Origin: Spongilla lacustris
Taxonomy: Eukaryota; Porifera; Demospongiae; Spongillida; Spongillidae
Reading direction: 5' to 3'
Assembly: GCA_949361645.1 (NCBI GenBank)
Contig: OX442429.1
Span: 3,203,147 to 3,267,146 of the forward strand
Length of the DNA stretch: 64,000 bases
Part shown: positions 1 through 11,745 of the stretch, piece by piece
How the letters are laid out: the number at the start of each line of letters is the position of its first letter
Position numbering within the stretch: the first letter of the stretch is position 1
Notes under the pieces: generated by a model
Database searches by the model: none
Seen by the model: only the letters and a program-made list of their open reading frames with translations
Told to the model about the DNA's origin: nothing
Translations under genes and position numbers: made by a program

Positions 1-28
1 GTGTATTCAGCGTGGTATGGTCGTAGGC
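1..28 (-). rRNA. 5S rRNA, partial at window edge
   Basis: The first 28 bases equal the 5' end of the 5S gene read on the minus strand; the rest lies outside the window. Its upstream spacer (29-282) is complete. Confidence 0.9.
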
Positions 29-274
29 ATCAATGCCTTCTTCCCAACCGCTTATAACCAAGACTGCATTACCAGTTCATTATACCCGATTAATACTATC
101 CGCGAGATCTAGACGCCTTGCAAAGCTTTGCTATGGCAAAGGAAACAATATTAATCATTGATGAACTAAGACATGTATAACAGTAACTCCATTTGATGAT
201 GATTGGTGGAACAAAAAAAAAGAAGAAAAGAGAGGTACTAATGGCAAAAACAGAAATAAAAACGCTAGGTAAAT

Positions 275-279
275 AAAAA
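275..279 (-). terminator. Pol III T-run terminator of a 5S gene
   Basis: On the minus strand the gene end GTAGGC is followed by TTCTTTTTATTT, giving a run of five T within eight nt of the 3' end. It is repeated after each normal unit but absent after the two defective units. Confidence 0.75.
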
Positions 280-282
280 GAA

Positions 283-400
283 GCCTACAACACCGGATGT
301 TCCCAGGCGGTCACCCATCCAAGTACTGATCCGGCCCGACGCTGCTTAACTTCGGTGATCGGACGGGAACCGGTGTATTCAGCGTGGTATGGTCGTAGGC
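283..400 (-). rRNA. 5S ribosomal RNA
   Basis: This 118-nt gene is transcribed by RNA polymerase III and encodes the 5S RNA of the large ribosomal subunit. On the minus strand it begins GCCTACGACC and ends with the complementary GTTGTAGGC, closing helix I. The conserved central stretch CACCGAAGTTAAGC and the downstream GGATGGGTGACCGCCTGG region, which form the internal control region in animals, are intact. A TTATAA motif lies 24-29 nt upstream and a T-run lies just downstream, as expected for Pol III start and stop. Most other full copies in the array look identical to this one. Confidence 0.97.
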
Positions 401-423
401 ATTAATGCCTTCTTCCCAACCGC

Positions 424-429
424 TTATAA
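424..429 (-). promoter_or_regulatory. TATA-like upstream element of a 5S gene
   Basis: TTATAA sits 24-29 nt upstream of the 5S start. The same motif at the same offset precedes every complete unit, including the defective ones. Upstream TATA-like boxes at about -28 are known for some invertebrate 5S genes. Function here is inferred from position and conservation in a fast-changing spacer. Confidence 0.6.
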
Positions 430-660
430 CCAAGACTGCATTACCAGTTCATTATACCCGATTAATACTATGCGCGAGATCTAGACGCCTTGCAAAGCTT
501 TGCTATATATATGGCAAAGGAAAAAATACTAATCATTGATGAACTAAGACATGTATAACAGTAACTCCATTTGATGATGATTGGTGGAACAAAAAAAAAG
601 AAGAAAAGAGAGGTACTAATGGCAAAAACAAAAATAAAAACGCTAGGTAAATAAAAAGAA

Positions 661-778
661 GCCTACAACACCGGATGTTCCCAGGCGGTCACCCATCCAA
701 GTACTGATCCGGCCCGACGCTGCTTAACTTCGGTGATCGGACGGGAACCGGTGTATTCAGCGTGGTATGGTCGTAGGC
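661..778 (-). rRNA. 5S ribosomal RNA
   Basis: Full 118-nt copy, first gene of the first 1,424-bp block. Helix I ends match and the T-run follows. Its upstream spacer (779-965) is the short type that abuts the defective unit. Confidence 0.97.
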
Positions 779-965
779 ATCAATGCCTTCTTCCCAACCG
801 CTTATAACCAAGACTGCATTACCAGTTCATTATACCCGATTAATACTATGCGCGGATCTAGACGCCTTGCAAAGCTTTGCTATGGTAAAGGAAAAAATAT
901 TAATCATTGATGAACTAAGACATGTATAACAGTAACTCCATTTGATGATGATTGGTGGAACTAAT

Positions 966-1083
966 GGCAACAACACCGGATGTTCCCAGGCGGTCACCCA
1001 TCCAAGTACTGATCCGGCCCGACGCTGCTTAACTTCGGTGATCGGACGGGAACCGGTGTATTCAGCGTGGTATGTTCGTAGTC
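966..1083 (-). pseudogene. 5S rRNA pseudogene, disrupted helix I and no terminator
   Basis: The body matches the 5S gene but both ends differ. The minus-strand 5' end reads GACTACGAAC instead of GCCTACGACC, and the 3' end reads GTTGTTGCC instead of GTTGTAGGC, so helix I cannot close normally. The A-rich flank that supplies the Pol III T-run has been lost, leaving CATTAGTTCC after the gene. The TTATAA upstream box remains. It is probably not a productive gene; whether read-through transcripts are made is unknown. Confidence 0.85.
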
Positions 1084-1337
1084 ATCAATGCCTTCTTCCC
1101 AACCGCTTATAACCAAGACTGCATTACAAGTTCAATATAACCGATGAATACTATCCGCGAGATCTAGACGCCTTGCAAAGCTTTGCTATGGTAAAGGAAA
1201 AAATATTAATCATTGATGAACTAAGACATGTATAACAGTAACTCCATTTGATGATGATTGGTGGAACAAAAAAAAAGAAGAAAAGAGAGGTACTAATGGC
1301 AAAAACAAAAATAAAAACGCTAGGTAAATAAAAAGAA

Positions 1338-1455
1338 GCCTACAACACCGGATGTTCCCAGGCGGTCACCCATCCAAGTACTGATCCGGCCCGACGCTGC
1401 TTAACTTCGGTGATCGGACGGGAACCGGTGTATTCAGCGTGGTATGGTCGTAGGC
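1338..1455 (-). rRNA. 5S ribosomal RNA
   Basis: Full copy with intact ends and downstream T-run. Its upstream spacer (1456-1706) carries the TAACTTCATTTG and GGTGGAGC variants shared with the spacers at 2880 and 3249. Confidence 0.97.
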
Positions 1456-1706
1456 ATCAATGCCTTCTTCCCAACCGCTTATAACCAAGACTGCATTACC
1501 AGTTCATTATACCCGATTAATACTATGCGCGAGATCTAGACGCCTTGCAAAGCTTTGCTATGGCAAAGGAAAAAATATTAATCATTGATGAACTAAGACA
1601 TGTATAACAGTAACTTCATTTGATGATGATTGGTGGAGCAAAAAAGAAGAAAAGAGAGGCACTAACGGCAAAAACAAAAATAAAAACGCTAGGTAAATAA
1701 AAAGAA

Positions 1707-1824
1707 GCCTACAACACCGGATGTTCCCAGGCGGTCACCCATCCAAGTACTGATCCGGCCCGACGCTGCTTAACTTCGGTGATCGGACGGGAACCGGTGT
1801 ATTCAGCGTGGTATGGTCGTAGGC
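1707..1824 (-). rRNA. 5S ribosomal RNA
   Basis: Full copy, last gene of the first higher-order block. Its upstream spacer (1825-2084) has the TATATATA variant also seen at 401-660. Confidence 0.97.
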
Positions 1825-2084
1825 ATCAATGCCTTCTTCCCAACCGCTTATAACCAAGACTGCATTACCAGTTCATTATACCCGATTAATACTTTGCGCG
1901 AGATCTAGACGCCTTGCAAAGCTTTGCTATATATATGGCAAAGGAAAAAATACTAATCATTGATGAACTAAGACATGTATAACAGTAACTCCATTTGATG
2001 ATGATTGGTGGAACAAAAAAAAAGAAGAAAAGAGAGGTACTAATGGCAAAAACAAAAATAAAAACGCTAGGTAAATAAAAAGAA

Positions 2085-2202
2085 GCCTACAACACCGGAT
2101 GTTCCCAGGCGGTCACCCATCCAAGTACTGATCCGGCCCGACGCTGCTTAACTTCGGTGATCGGACGGGAACCGGTGTATTCAGCGTGGTATGGTCGTAG
2201 GC
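2085..2202 (-). rRNA. 5S ribosomal RNA
   Basis: Full copy, equivalent to the gene at 661 in the second higher-order block (offset 1,424 bp). Ends and T-run are intact. Confidence 0.97.
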
Positions 2203-2389
2203 ATCAATGCCTTCTTCCCAACCGCTTATAACCAAGACTGCATTACCAGTTCATTATACCCGATTAATACTATGCGCGGATCTAGACGCCTTGCAAAGCT
2301 TTGCTATGGTAAAGGAAAAAATATTAATCATTGATGAACTAAGACATGTATAACAGTAACTCCATTTGATGATGATTGGTGGAACTAAT

Positions 2390-2507
2390 GGCAACAACAC
2401 CGGATGTTCCCAGGCGGTCACCCATCCAAGTACTGATCCGGCCCGACGCTGCTTAACTTCGGTGATCGGACGGGAACCGGTGTATTCAGCGTGGTATGTT
2501 CGTAGTC
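2390..2507 (-). pseudogene. 5S rRNA pseudogene, second copy of the defective unit
   Basis: It carries the same end changes and the same missing terminator flank as the unit at 966, exactly 1,424 bp away. The defect therefore arose before the four-gene block was duplicated. Confidence 0.85.
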
Positions 2508-2761
2508 ATCAATGCCTTCTTCCCAACCGCTTATAACCAAGACTGCATTACAAGTTCAATATAACCGATGAATACTATCCGCGAGATCTAGACGCCTTGC
2601 AAAGCTTTGCTATGGTAAAGGAAAAAATATTAATCATTGATGAACTAAGACATGTATAACAGTAACTCCATTTGATGATGATTGGTGGAACAAAAAAAAA
2701 GAAGAAAAGAGAGGTACTAATGGCAAAAACAAAAATAAAAACGCTAGGTAAATAAAAAGAA

Positions 2762-2879
2762 GCCTACAACACCGGATGTTCCCAGGCGGTCACCCATCCA
2801 AGTACTGATCCGGCCCGACGCTGCTTAACTTCGGTGATCGGACGGGAACCGGTGTATTCAGCGTGGTATGGTCGTAGGC
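2762..2879 (-). rRNA. 5S ribosomal RNA
   Basis: Full copy, equivalent to the gene at 1338. Ends and T-run are intact. Confidence 0.97.
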
Positions 2880-3130
2880 ATCAATGCCTTCTTCCCAACC
2901 GCTTATAACCAAGACTGCATTACCAGTTCATTATACCCGATTAATACTATGCGCGAGATCTAGACGCCTTGCAAAGCTTTGCTATGGCAAAGGAAAAAAT
3001 ATTAATCATTGATGAACTAAGACATGTATAACAGTAACTTCATTTGATGATGATTGGTGGAGCAAAAAAGAAGAAAAGAGAGGCACTAACGGCAAAAACA
3101 AAAATAAAAACGCTAGGTAAATAAAAAGAA

Positions 3131-3248
3131 GCCTACAACACCGGATGTTCCCAGGCGGTCACCCATCCAAGTACTGATCCGGCCCGACGCTGCTTAACTT
3201 CGGTGATCGGACGGGAACCGGTGTATTCAGCGTGGTATGGTCGTAGGC
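3131..3248 (-). rRNA. 5S ribosomal RNA
   Basis: Full copy, equivalent to the gene at 1707. Its upstream spacer is of the 1456 type rather than the TATATATA type, so the second block is not an exact copy to its right end. Confidence 0.97.
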
Positions 3249-3499
3249 ATCAATGCCTTCTTCCCAACCGCTTATAACCAAGACTGCATTACCAGTTCAT
3301 TATACCCGATTAATACTATGCGCGAGATCTAGACGCCTTGCAAAGCTTTGCTATGGCAAAGGAAAAAATATTAATCATTGATGAACTAAGACATGTATAA
3401 CAGTAACTTCATTTGATGATGATTGGTGGAGCAAAAAAGAAGAAAAGAGAGGCACTAATGGCAAAACCGAAAATAAAAACGCTAGGTAAATAAAAAGAA

Positions 3500-3617
3500 G
3501 CCTACAACACCGGATGTTCCCAGGCGGTCACCCATCCAAGTACTGATCCGGCCCGACGCTGCTTAACTTCGGTGATCGGACGGGAACCGGTGTATTCAGC
3601 GTGGTATGGTCGTAGGC
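3500..3617 (-). rRNA. 5S ribosomal RNA, last unit of the array
   Basis: Full copy. Its upstream spacer (3618-3797) has several private substitutions (for example CGTGCGAG and AAACTATAAG), as often seen at array edges, but TTATAA at -29 to -24 is kept. Confidence 0.95.
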
Positions 3618-3807
3618 ATCAATGCCTTCTTCCCAACCGCTTATAACCAAGACTGCAATACCAGTTCATTATAACCGATTAATGCTACGTGCGAGATCTA
3701 GACGCCTTGCGAAAGCTTTACTATGGTAAAGGAAAAAATATTAATCATTGATAAACTATAAGACATCTATAACAGTAACTCCATTTGATGATGATTGAAA
3801 TGGCTGC

Positions 3808-4165
3808 GTGTACGACTTACAGGGAGAGCGCAGGCAGTCTTCCGCAAGCTTCCAGAAGATGTCCGAGGGGATTTCAGTAAGTGTGTTTTTTTTTGACCCC
3901 GATTGCAAAAAGGAGCTGTACGTTGCCGAACTGACTGCCAGAAGAAGGCAGACAGGCGAGGATTGGGCGTCCTTCAGAGTCGCTTTACGCACGCTTGCCG
4001 ACAAAGCGTATAGTGACCTAGAGGAGAAGGCACGCGAAAGGCTGGCTCTAAATCAGTTCCTAGCCCAGATTGAAAATTCGCAGGTAGCGTTTGGGGTAAA
4101 GCAATGGAGACCAAAAAATGTAGAGGAGGCTGTGGCTGCTACCATTGAGTTGGAGTCATATCTAC
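3808..4165 (+). pseudogene. gypsy-1 gag fragment
   Basis: The open frame from 3808 encodes a gag-like stretch (LYVAELTARRRQTGEDWASF, then AYSDLEEKARERLALNQFLA and a final AVAATIELESYL). These are typical of the capsid part of metazoan Ty3/gypsy gag. The reading stays open to 4209, but after about 4165 the sequence is the antisense of the protease, so the true gag homology ends at the inversion breakpoint. The start codon is simply the first in a truncated frame. Confidence 0.8.
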
Positions 4166-4785
4166 CAAGTGCAGGTAGGCCACTTTTACCGACAATAGCG
4201 TGCCATTAACGCTAGCCAGTGTTTTACCAGTCCATTGTTGCAACTTGCATTGTGTCCCATTCATGCACAACCGTGTCCAGACATCTTCTCGCAGAAGGGG
4301 GACTGCAGATCCTGTGTCTACCACCAATTCAACAGGCACTGATCCCAGTAGACCACATACACGGTAACTAGCTTCACAAGATACAGAAAGTGTGGGTGCA
4401 TACATGTAAGTACTACCTTGGGCCTTCAAAGCTCCTCCCTCTCGTGGCAGGCCCTTACCACTGAGGGAATGGAGTTTTCCTGCTGCTGAAGTGTTGCACG
4501 ATTCGGACACGCTCTTGCTATGTGTCCACGCTCGCCACAACTCCAGCACACCATCATACTGCGCCCTTCCCTCCGCTCTTGAACTGATGGACCTCCTTTC
4601 TTGCTTACCTGATCTTGCAGCTGTTGCAACCTTCTAGTGAGCGACCTTATCTCTTCCAGAAGGGGTTCACTGCGAACTTCGACCGTGGTGACAGCGGACG
4701 CACTGTCCCCTTGTGAGGCGCCTGCACACAGCTGCGGTTGCGTAAAGGCATTGATAACTGTGTGTTTTACATGCTGATGTATCCA
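4166..4785 (-). pseudogene. inverted gypsy-1 segment: gag zinc knuckle plus aspartic protease
   Basis: Read on the minus strand this holds a coiled gag tail (LLEEIRSLTRRLQQLQDQ), a CX2CX4HX4C zinc knuckle (CWSCGERGHIARAC, 4507-4548) and an aspartic protease with the catalytic motif VVDTGSAV (DTG at 4310-4318). The knuckle and protease are in different frames, which could be a programmed shift or a lesion. The flanking plus-strand sequence supplies the gag part before it and the protease C-terminus (VGLDFVHFHGCIIDCAQRIL, about 4836-4895) after it. The block is therefore inverted in place. Confidence 0.85.
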
Positions 4786-5009
4786 TTGAAGGTGCTGAGT
4801 TCAAAGCTGCCTTTGTAGTGTGTATAGTGGATTGCTGGTCGAAGCACTTGTGGGGTTGGACTTTGTTCATTTTCATGGTTGTATAATTGACTGTGCCCAG
4901 AGAATACTATCTTTTCCTTCTAAAGGCCTATCCCTAGGGTTGCAAGCTTCATCTCACTTTACTCAAGTAATTGACATGGTGGGGCTGATGGTGACAGATC
5001 GCTAGAACA

Positions 5010-5930
5010 GGTGATAGTACCAGCAGAAACTTTTCAGCGGTTGATGGATCGTGTGTTGAGTGGTCTATGTGCTTGGTATACATTGATGACATTGTTGTGG
5101 TAGAGACAGCGTTTAAACAGCACTTGCGTAACCTTGGGGGTGTGTTTGCTAGCTCGTTTGAGAGGTGCGGGTTTGAAACTTAAACCCTCAAAATGTCATT
5201 TGTGCCAACAGAAACCAGTATTCCTTGGTCATGTTGTTTCGAGTGAGGGGATTGCCACGGATCCCAGCAAGACAGAGGTCATTGCAAAGTGGCCCACCCC
5301 ACAGAACAAAAAGGACATCCAACGGTTTCTGGGATTAGCGAACTATTACCGACGCTATATCCGGAATTTCGCCACAATTGCAAAACCTTTACAGAGGTTG
5401 ACGGAGAAAAATGCCCCTTTTTCTTGGACGATCAGCTGTCAAAAAGCATTCAACGAGTTGCGCACATGCTTATAGTGTCATCGCCTGTTCTTTCCTATCC
5501 AGATTACTCGAAACGTTTTTTCCTGGACACGGACGCAAGCGATACAGGCATTGGGGCCGTCTTGCCGCAGGTCAGAGATGATGGCTCAGAATGTGTTATT
5601 GCCTATGCTAGTCGCTCATTAAGTAGACAGGAACAACGCTACTGCGTTACCAGGAAGGAGCTTTTGGCAGTTGTTGACTTCATGCACCAATTATTACTGG
5701 GCCGTGAGTTCACACTCAGAACTGACCATGCATGGTTCATTGATCTGGTTGAGAAATTTTAGGGAACCCGAGGGCCAATTGGCTCGCTGGCTGGAAAAGC
5801 TTGGAGAATATAATTTCACGATAATTCACAGACGTCACTGCAATGCTGATGCCCTGTCGCGGTTACCATGCAAACAGTGTGGTCAGGCTAGCCACACAGT
5901 CACAGACGAACGTGACGGAAAGACCACAGT
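5010..5930 (+). pseudogene. gypsy-1 reverse transcriptase C-terminal part and RNase H
   Basis: The RT active-site motif YIDD is at 5079-5090, followed in another frame by LKLKPSKCHLCQQKPVFLGH and the RT connection KDIQRFLGLANYYRRYIRNF. RNase H follows after a frameshift near 5460, with FFLDTDASDTGIGAVL, IAYASRSLSRQEQRYCVTRK and ELLAVVDFMHQLLLGREFTL. The tail (ARWLEKLGEYNFTIIHRRHC, NADALSRLPC) lies in a third frame. The fingers and most of the palm that should precede YIDD are missing between about 4935 and 5010. It is not functional. Confidence 0.88.
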
Positions 5931-6129
5931 GAGTATACGGTTGGAACTCTACCGTTTCAGACTTACACGCATGATGATATTTGTGAGCTACAGCTTGCTG
6001 ATCCAATACTGCAGCCTGTATACTCCGCCGTACAGAAGGGTCAGCCTCCTTCTACTGACGTGGTTGGCTTTTAATGCAGCAGTGCAGTTCTTTGTGTATG
6101 CGGAAGGGAGTGCTTTATAGGAAAGCATA

Positions 6130-7755
6130 GGATGGGAATGGAAAGGAACGGTTGGTTTTGCCCACTATACTTCATAGTATGGTGCTGAAGGATCTGCATG
6201 ACGGCCGGGGCAGTTTCTGGCCATGTAGGCGGGGAAGAAAAGATGTTGGGGCTACTTAGAGTGCGCGGTTCTATTGGCCTGGTTGCACTGGGGCAGTAAG
6301 AAGTTGGTGTAAAAGTTGCGTTAGCTGTGCTACGAGAAAATCCCCCCACCCCAAAGTCCCGAGCTGGGTTGCAAACCATAGTGACTGGGTACCCCATGCA
6401 AATTGTGTGTGTTGATATCATGGGCCCACTACCGGAAACTCAGGACGGTAATAAGTATATGTTCTAGTCACTGCAGACAAAGTGGGTGGAGGCTTATGGG
6501 CCGTGTATGTTATGGCATTCCAAATCAGGAAGCACTGACTGTAACAAGTAAGTTGGTGAATGACATGTTCTGTAGATTTTCACCCCCGGGCCCCGGAGCA
6601 ACTACACTCGGATCAAGGCCGCCAATTCGAGTCAGAACTGGTCAAAGAAGTTTGCAATTTGTTGCAGATTAGGAAGACACGCACGACACCTTACAGACCA
6701 CAGAGCAATGGGATGGTAGAACGTTTTAATCGAACGCTTCTCAGCATGCTATCTACCACAGTTGGCAATCATCCTTCGAACTGGGAGATATACACATAAC
6801 CACCATCCTGTTTACTGTCTGGTGGAATGGACCATGTTTTTAATGAGTACAACTAAATGTTTTGAGTTGCGCATGCGTATGCTTAGATCACTAAAATCGA
6901 CGATAGCTGTAGTTTGGAAGGATTTTATGTAACAGCGATGCCTATTCCTAACTTCCCTGCCATGCAGACATACAATGCATTTATTAAAAGACAATTTTGA
7001 ACTGTTTTTGTTTTGCGTACAACTCTAGCCGACATTCTACCACAGGGTACTGTCCATTTTTCTGAATGTTTGGACGCCAGGGAACCTTACCAGTTGACTT
7101 AATGTACCCCTTGGCTCAATCCCCGCAGATGTCTGTACCAGAGTATGTTCAGCAGATGAAAGAGAGCTTGTGGGAGGCATATGCTACAGTGAGACAAAAT
7201 TGCCAGAGTGAACATTGCAGACAAAAGGCTATTTACGATAAAAGGGTGCATGGGAAACCACTAGCTAATGGCGATTTAGTATGGTTGTTTACGCCCGCTG
7301 TTCCTAAGGGTCAGTCTCGTAACTTGCACCACCCATGGAAAGGCCCATACAAAGTAGTGGATATAGGATTGGCGAAGCAACGTATAAAATCAGGAGCCCA
7401 AATGGTGGTAGACACCAAACTGTGCATTTTGACAGATTAAAGTTTTTTTCTGCAGAAAAAGGACTGGATTTACCTGTGGATATTGTACTCCGTGGACCAA
7501 AGAGCGGGAGGAAGACGGTGGAAAATGAATTTGCACAAGCTCGACCAGCTGTTAGAAGTGATGTAGGCCTACAGCTACTAGCTATAGATGGCGATGATGA
7601 GCCCACTACTGAGAACATTCCACTGATTCCAGCAGCTGCACCTATTCAGGAGAGAGCACCAGAAGAACCAGCGGCAGCGCAAGCACAAAGATATCCTACA
7701 AGGCAGAGAAAGCCACCAGACCGCTATATGGTCAACATTAAAAGAGAGGGAGTGG
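6130..7755 (+). pseudogene. gypsy-1 integrase and C-terminal domain, interrupted
   Basis: Remnants of the H2C2 region and GPY-type sequence begin near 6180. The integrase core is visible as VCVDIMGPLP (first D, 6414-6416), LHSDQGRQFES (second D, about 6613) and PYRPQSNGMVERFNRTL (catalytic E). Stops and frameshifts separate these parts. The core continues after an insertion as YNSSRHSTTGY, then LFGRQ-type MFGRQGTLPVDLMYPL and WKGPYKVVD. The C-terminal frame ends at 7760 with QRYPTRQRKPPDRYMVN, whose TAA overlaps the LTR start. Confidence 0.85.
6797..7015 (+). other. ~219-bp insertion inside the gypsy-1 integrase
   Basis: Integrase homology stops after HPSNWEIYT and resumes at AYNSSRHSTTG. 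The intervening AT-rich sequence has no coding similarity and I see no clear terminal inverted repeat. It could be a small non-autonomous element or filler DNA. Confidence 0.5.
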
Positions 7756-7907
7756 TGTAACGGGAGTCCTGGCTCATACAGAACTGCGCTTGCGCACTGG
7801 AGGAGAACATTCCCAATCTGTAGTATTTATAGTCCCTATTTTTGTATATGTGTATCATTGTAACTAGGATTGCTGCGCGTGAATCGAACCTGATTACAAA
7901 AGCTACA
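7756..7907 (+). repeat. candidate 3' LTR of gypsy-1
   Basis: A purine tract (AAAAGAGAGGGAGTGG) ends where TGTAACGGGAG begins, the classic PPT-LTR junction. A TATTTATAG motif near 7824 could be the promoter. The 3' end is placed at GCTACA (7907) to give TG...CA ends. No partner LTR exists here to confirm the length. Confidence 0.5.
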
Positions 7908-8327
7908 CGACATTGTGCTGTGGACCAATGAACCGGCAGTGCTTAGCATTGGGATGTCTTGCTACAAATGAGACGTGATTAAAATTCACTGTCTGATGTT
8001 CTTAAGTCTGCGCTCAACAAAATTCATATGCACTCTACACACACGCATGTATGTTTTTTGTCACAATGTGAACTAGAGTAGTGTTGGTGTGCCCAGCCAG
8101 TGCCTATGTATGCCATGTAGAGGGGAAGGGGGAGGAGAGAAATTTAAAGAGGAGACCTCACACATATTAGATAAGGGAGTATAGGATTGCATGTAGTATG
8201 TACCCTGGCAGTGGCATTCTAGCTCCCACTGACCAGCACATCAATAACGGGATATAGAGGTCATGGTAGCCGTGACGGATCATGAAACATCACTATAAAT
8301 TGCCAGGTAAAAAGCAGGCCAGCCTGC

Positions 8328-8488
8328 CTTGTTGTACTCCAGGTCCCAACAATTGACCTGCTTTTCTTCTCCAGCCGAGAACAGGTATGGATGCCTGGGG
8401 CTGATGGCAAGGCTCCTCACAGTGCTGATGTGTCCAGTCAGCGTGAGCTTGAGACAACCACTGGAAAGTTCCCAAAGCTGTTCAATGT
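8328..8488 (-). pseudogene. PLRG1-like WD40 exon (isolated)
   Basis: Read on the minus strand after a good acceptor (CCTTCCCACAG), the 161-nt exon encodes [40 protein letters not shown] and [10 protein letters not shown]. This matches the WD40 repeat of pleiotropic regulator 1 (PLRG1), a spliceosome-associated WD40 protein. The exon end is followed by GCAGGC rather than GTNNNN, so a GC donor or a mutated donor. I find no neighbouring PLRG1 exons on either side, and gypsy-1 lies 420 bp downstream. It is probably a gene relic or captured exon. Family assignment is from recognition of the motif run. Confidence 0.6.
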
Positions 8489-10865
<2,377 letters not shown>

Positions 10866-10901
10866 TACACACACACACACACACACAGCACACACACACA
10901 T

Positions 10902-10993
<92 letters not shown>

Positions 10994-11010
10994 ACACACA
11001 CAGCCATGGA
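10866..11010. repeat. (CA)n microsatellite
   Basis: About 145 bp of CA dinucleotides with a few GCA, TACA and GTGCA interruptions. Confidence 0.97.
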
Positions 11011-11089
11011 GGTTGTACTGTAACCAGACATGCACATCATATAAATCAGCTATAAGCTCTAAGTACACATGACAAGTACATGTACTTAC

Positions 11090-11161
11090 GATCACTTGCC
11101 CTTCAAAGTTCACTGCCATCAGTGTCATGTCATGAATGGACAACTCGTCCTCCCTCACTAA
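11090..11161 (-). CDS. candidate internal exon, protein not recognised
   Basis: On the minus strand a pyrimidine-rich acceptor (CTGTTCTCTCTTTGTGAGCAG has 21 nt; its core is TTCTCTCTTTGTGAGCAG) precedes exactly 24 codons, LVREDELSIHDM then TLMAVNFEGQVI. These are followed by a perfect donor GTAAGT. The exon is phase 0 at both ends. I do not recognise the family and see no partner exon within the surrounding repeats, so this could be an isolated exon or chance. Confidence 0.35.
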
Positions 11162-11429
11162 CTGCTCACAAAGAGAGAACAGCTAGACAGTGTACAGACT
11201 TCATGTCTGTGAAGTACAAACGAAGGCCCATCTGCTACGTACTTTAAAGTTTTAAAACTACATTGAGTTTGGTATGTACATCAGCAGCATGTATCACCAA
11301 TGATATTACATGTACACTATATAGAGCTCTAGTGACTTTTGTAATATTACAAGTACAGTAAACAAAACACAATAACTACAAAGTTATGGTGAGGAACTAC
11401 ATGTATCACCCTCTTGGAGTGAATTTGCA

Positions 11430-11745
11430 CCCCTTAAGAGGAGGGCCCGGGCATTCGCTCGCACATGCAAGAGTTATCTTCAGGTGGCCATACAGGTTGG
11501 AGACCACCTTGGGGGTGTTGGTCCTTGTGGCAAGGTGATATGCAAGTCTTGAGAAAGCTTGAACAGCTTCTTTGCCCCAAGCTCCATACTACTCCACCAC
11601 AAAGGGAGTGCATGTCCATCCTAGCTCAGAACACTTAGCATCATTACCAGAGTGCTTTTTTAGCTCAGTGGCAATTGCTGCTGACCCTGCTGTGAAACCC
11701 GCTTTAGAGAGAAAGGCTGTTAATCCAATCATACAAGCAGACACT
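11430..11745 (-). pseudogene. LINE-like retroelement C-terminal domain fragment 1
   Basis: The minus strand encodes GFTAGSAAIATELKKHSGND, AKCSELGWTCTPFVVE, a stop, then YGAWGKEAVQAFSRLAYHLA and SNLYGHLKITLACASE. This is the conserved C-terminal segment (ELGWxCxPxxVExYGAWGxEA) found after a reverse transcriptase in many sponge and other invertebrate retroelement-derived proteins. The in-frame TAG after FVVE marks it as dead. Related fragments occur at 57990, 58705 and 58985. Confidence 0.65.

Larger units (their letters stand above)
1..3797 (-). repeat. tandem 5S rDNA array with a four-gene higher-order repeat
   Basis: Ten complete-length 5S units plus one partial unit lie head to tail on the minus strand. 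Starts (plus coordinates) are 283, 661, 966, 1338, 1707, 2085, 2390, 2762, 3131 and 3500. The spacings 305, 372, 369 and 378 occur for the units from 661 and recur (last one 369) from 2085, so a four-gene block of 1,424 bp is duplicated. Spacers are about 250-260 bp, except the two short ones below the defective units. The spacer after the last gene (3618 on) is more diverged and stops matching at about 3797, where retrotransposon gag sequence begins. Confidence 0.95.
3797..7907 (+). mobile_element. Ty3/gypsy LTR retrotransposon, 5' truncated and rearranged (gypsy-1)
   Basis: Gag, zinc knuckle, aspartic protease, reverse transcriptase, RNase H and integrase pieces occur in Ty3/gypsy order, followed by a purine tract and a candidate 3' LTR. 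No 5' LTR is present: gag starts directly against the 5S spacer at about 3797. The element is inactive. It has a ~620-bp internal inversion, most of the RT fingers/palm is missing, several frames are broken and ~220 bp are inserted in the integrase. Genes are described as separate entries. Confidence 0.9.

Noticed and set aside
1..3797. CRISPR-like interpretation of the regular repeats at the left end
   Set aside because: The repeat is the 118-nt 5S rRNA gene with ~250-bp homologous spacers in a eukaryotic context.
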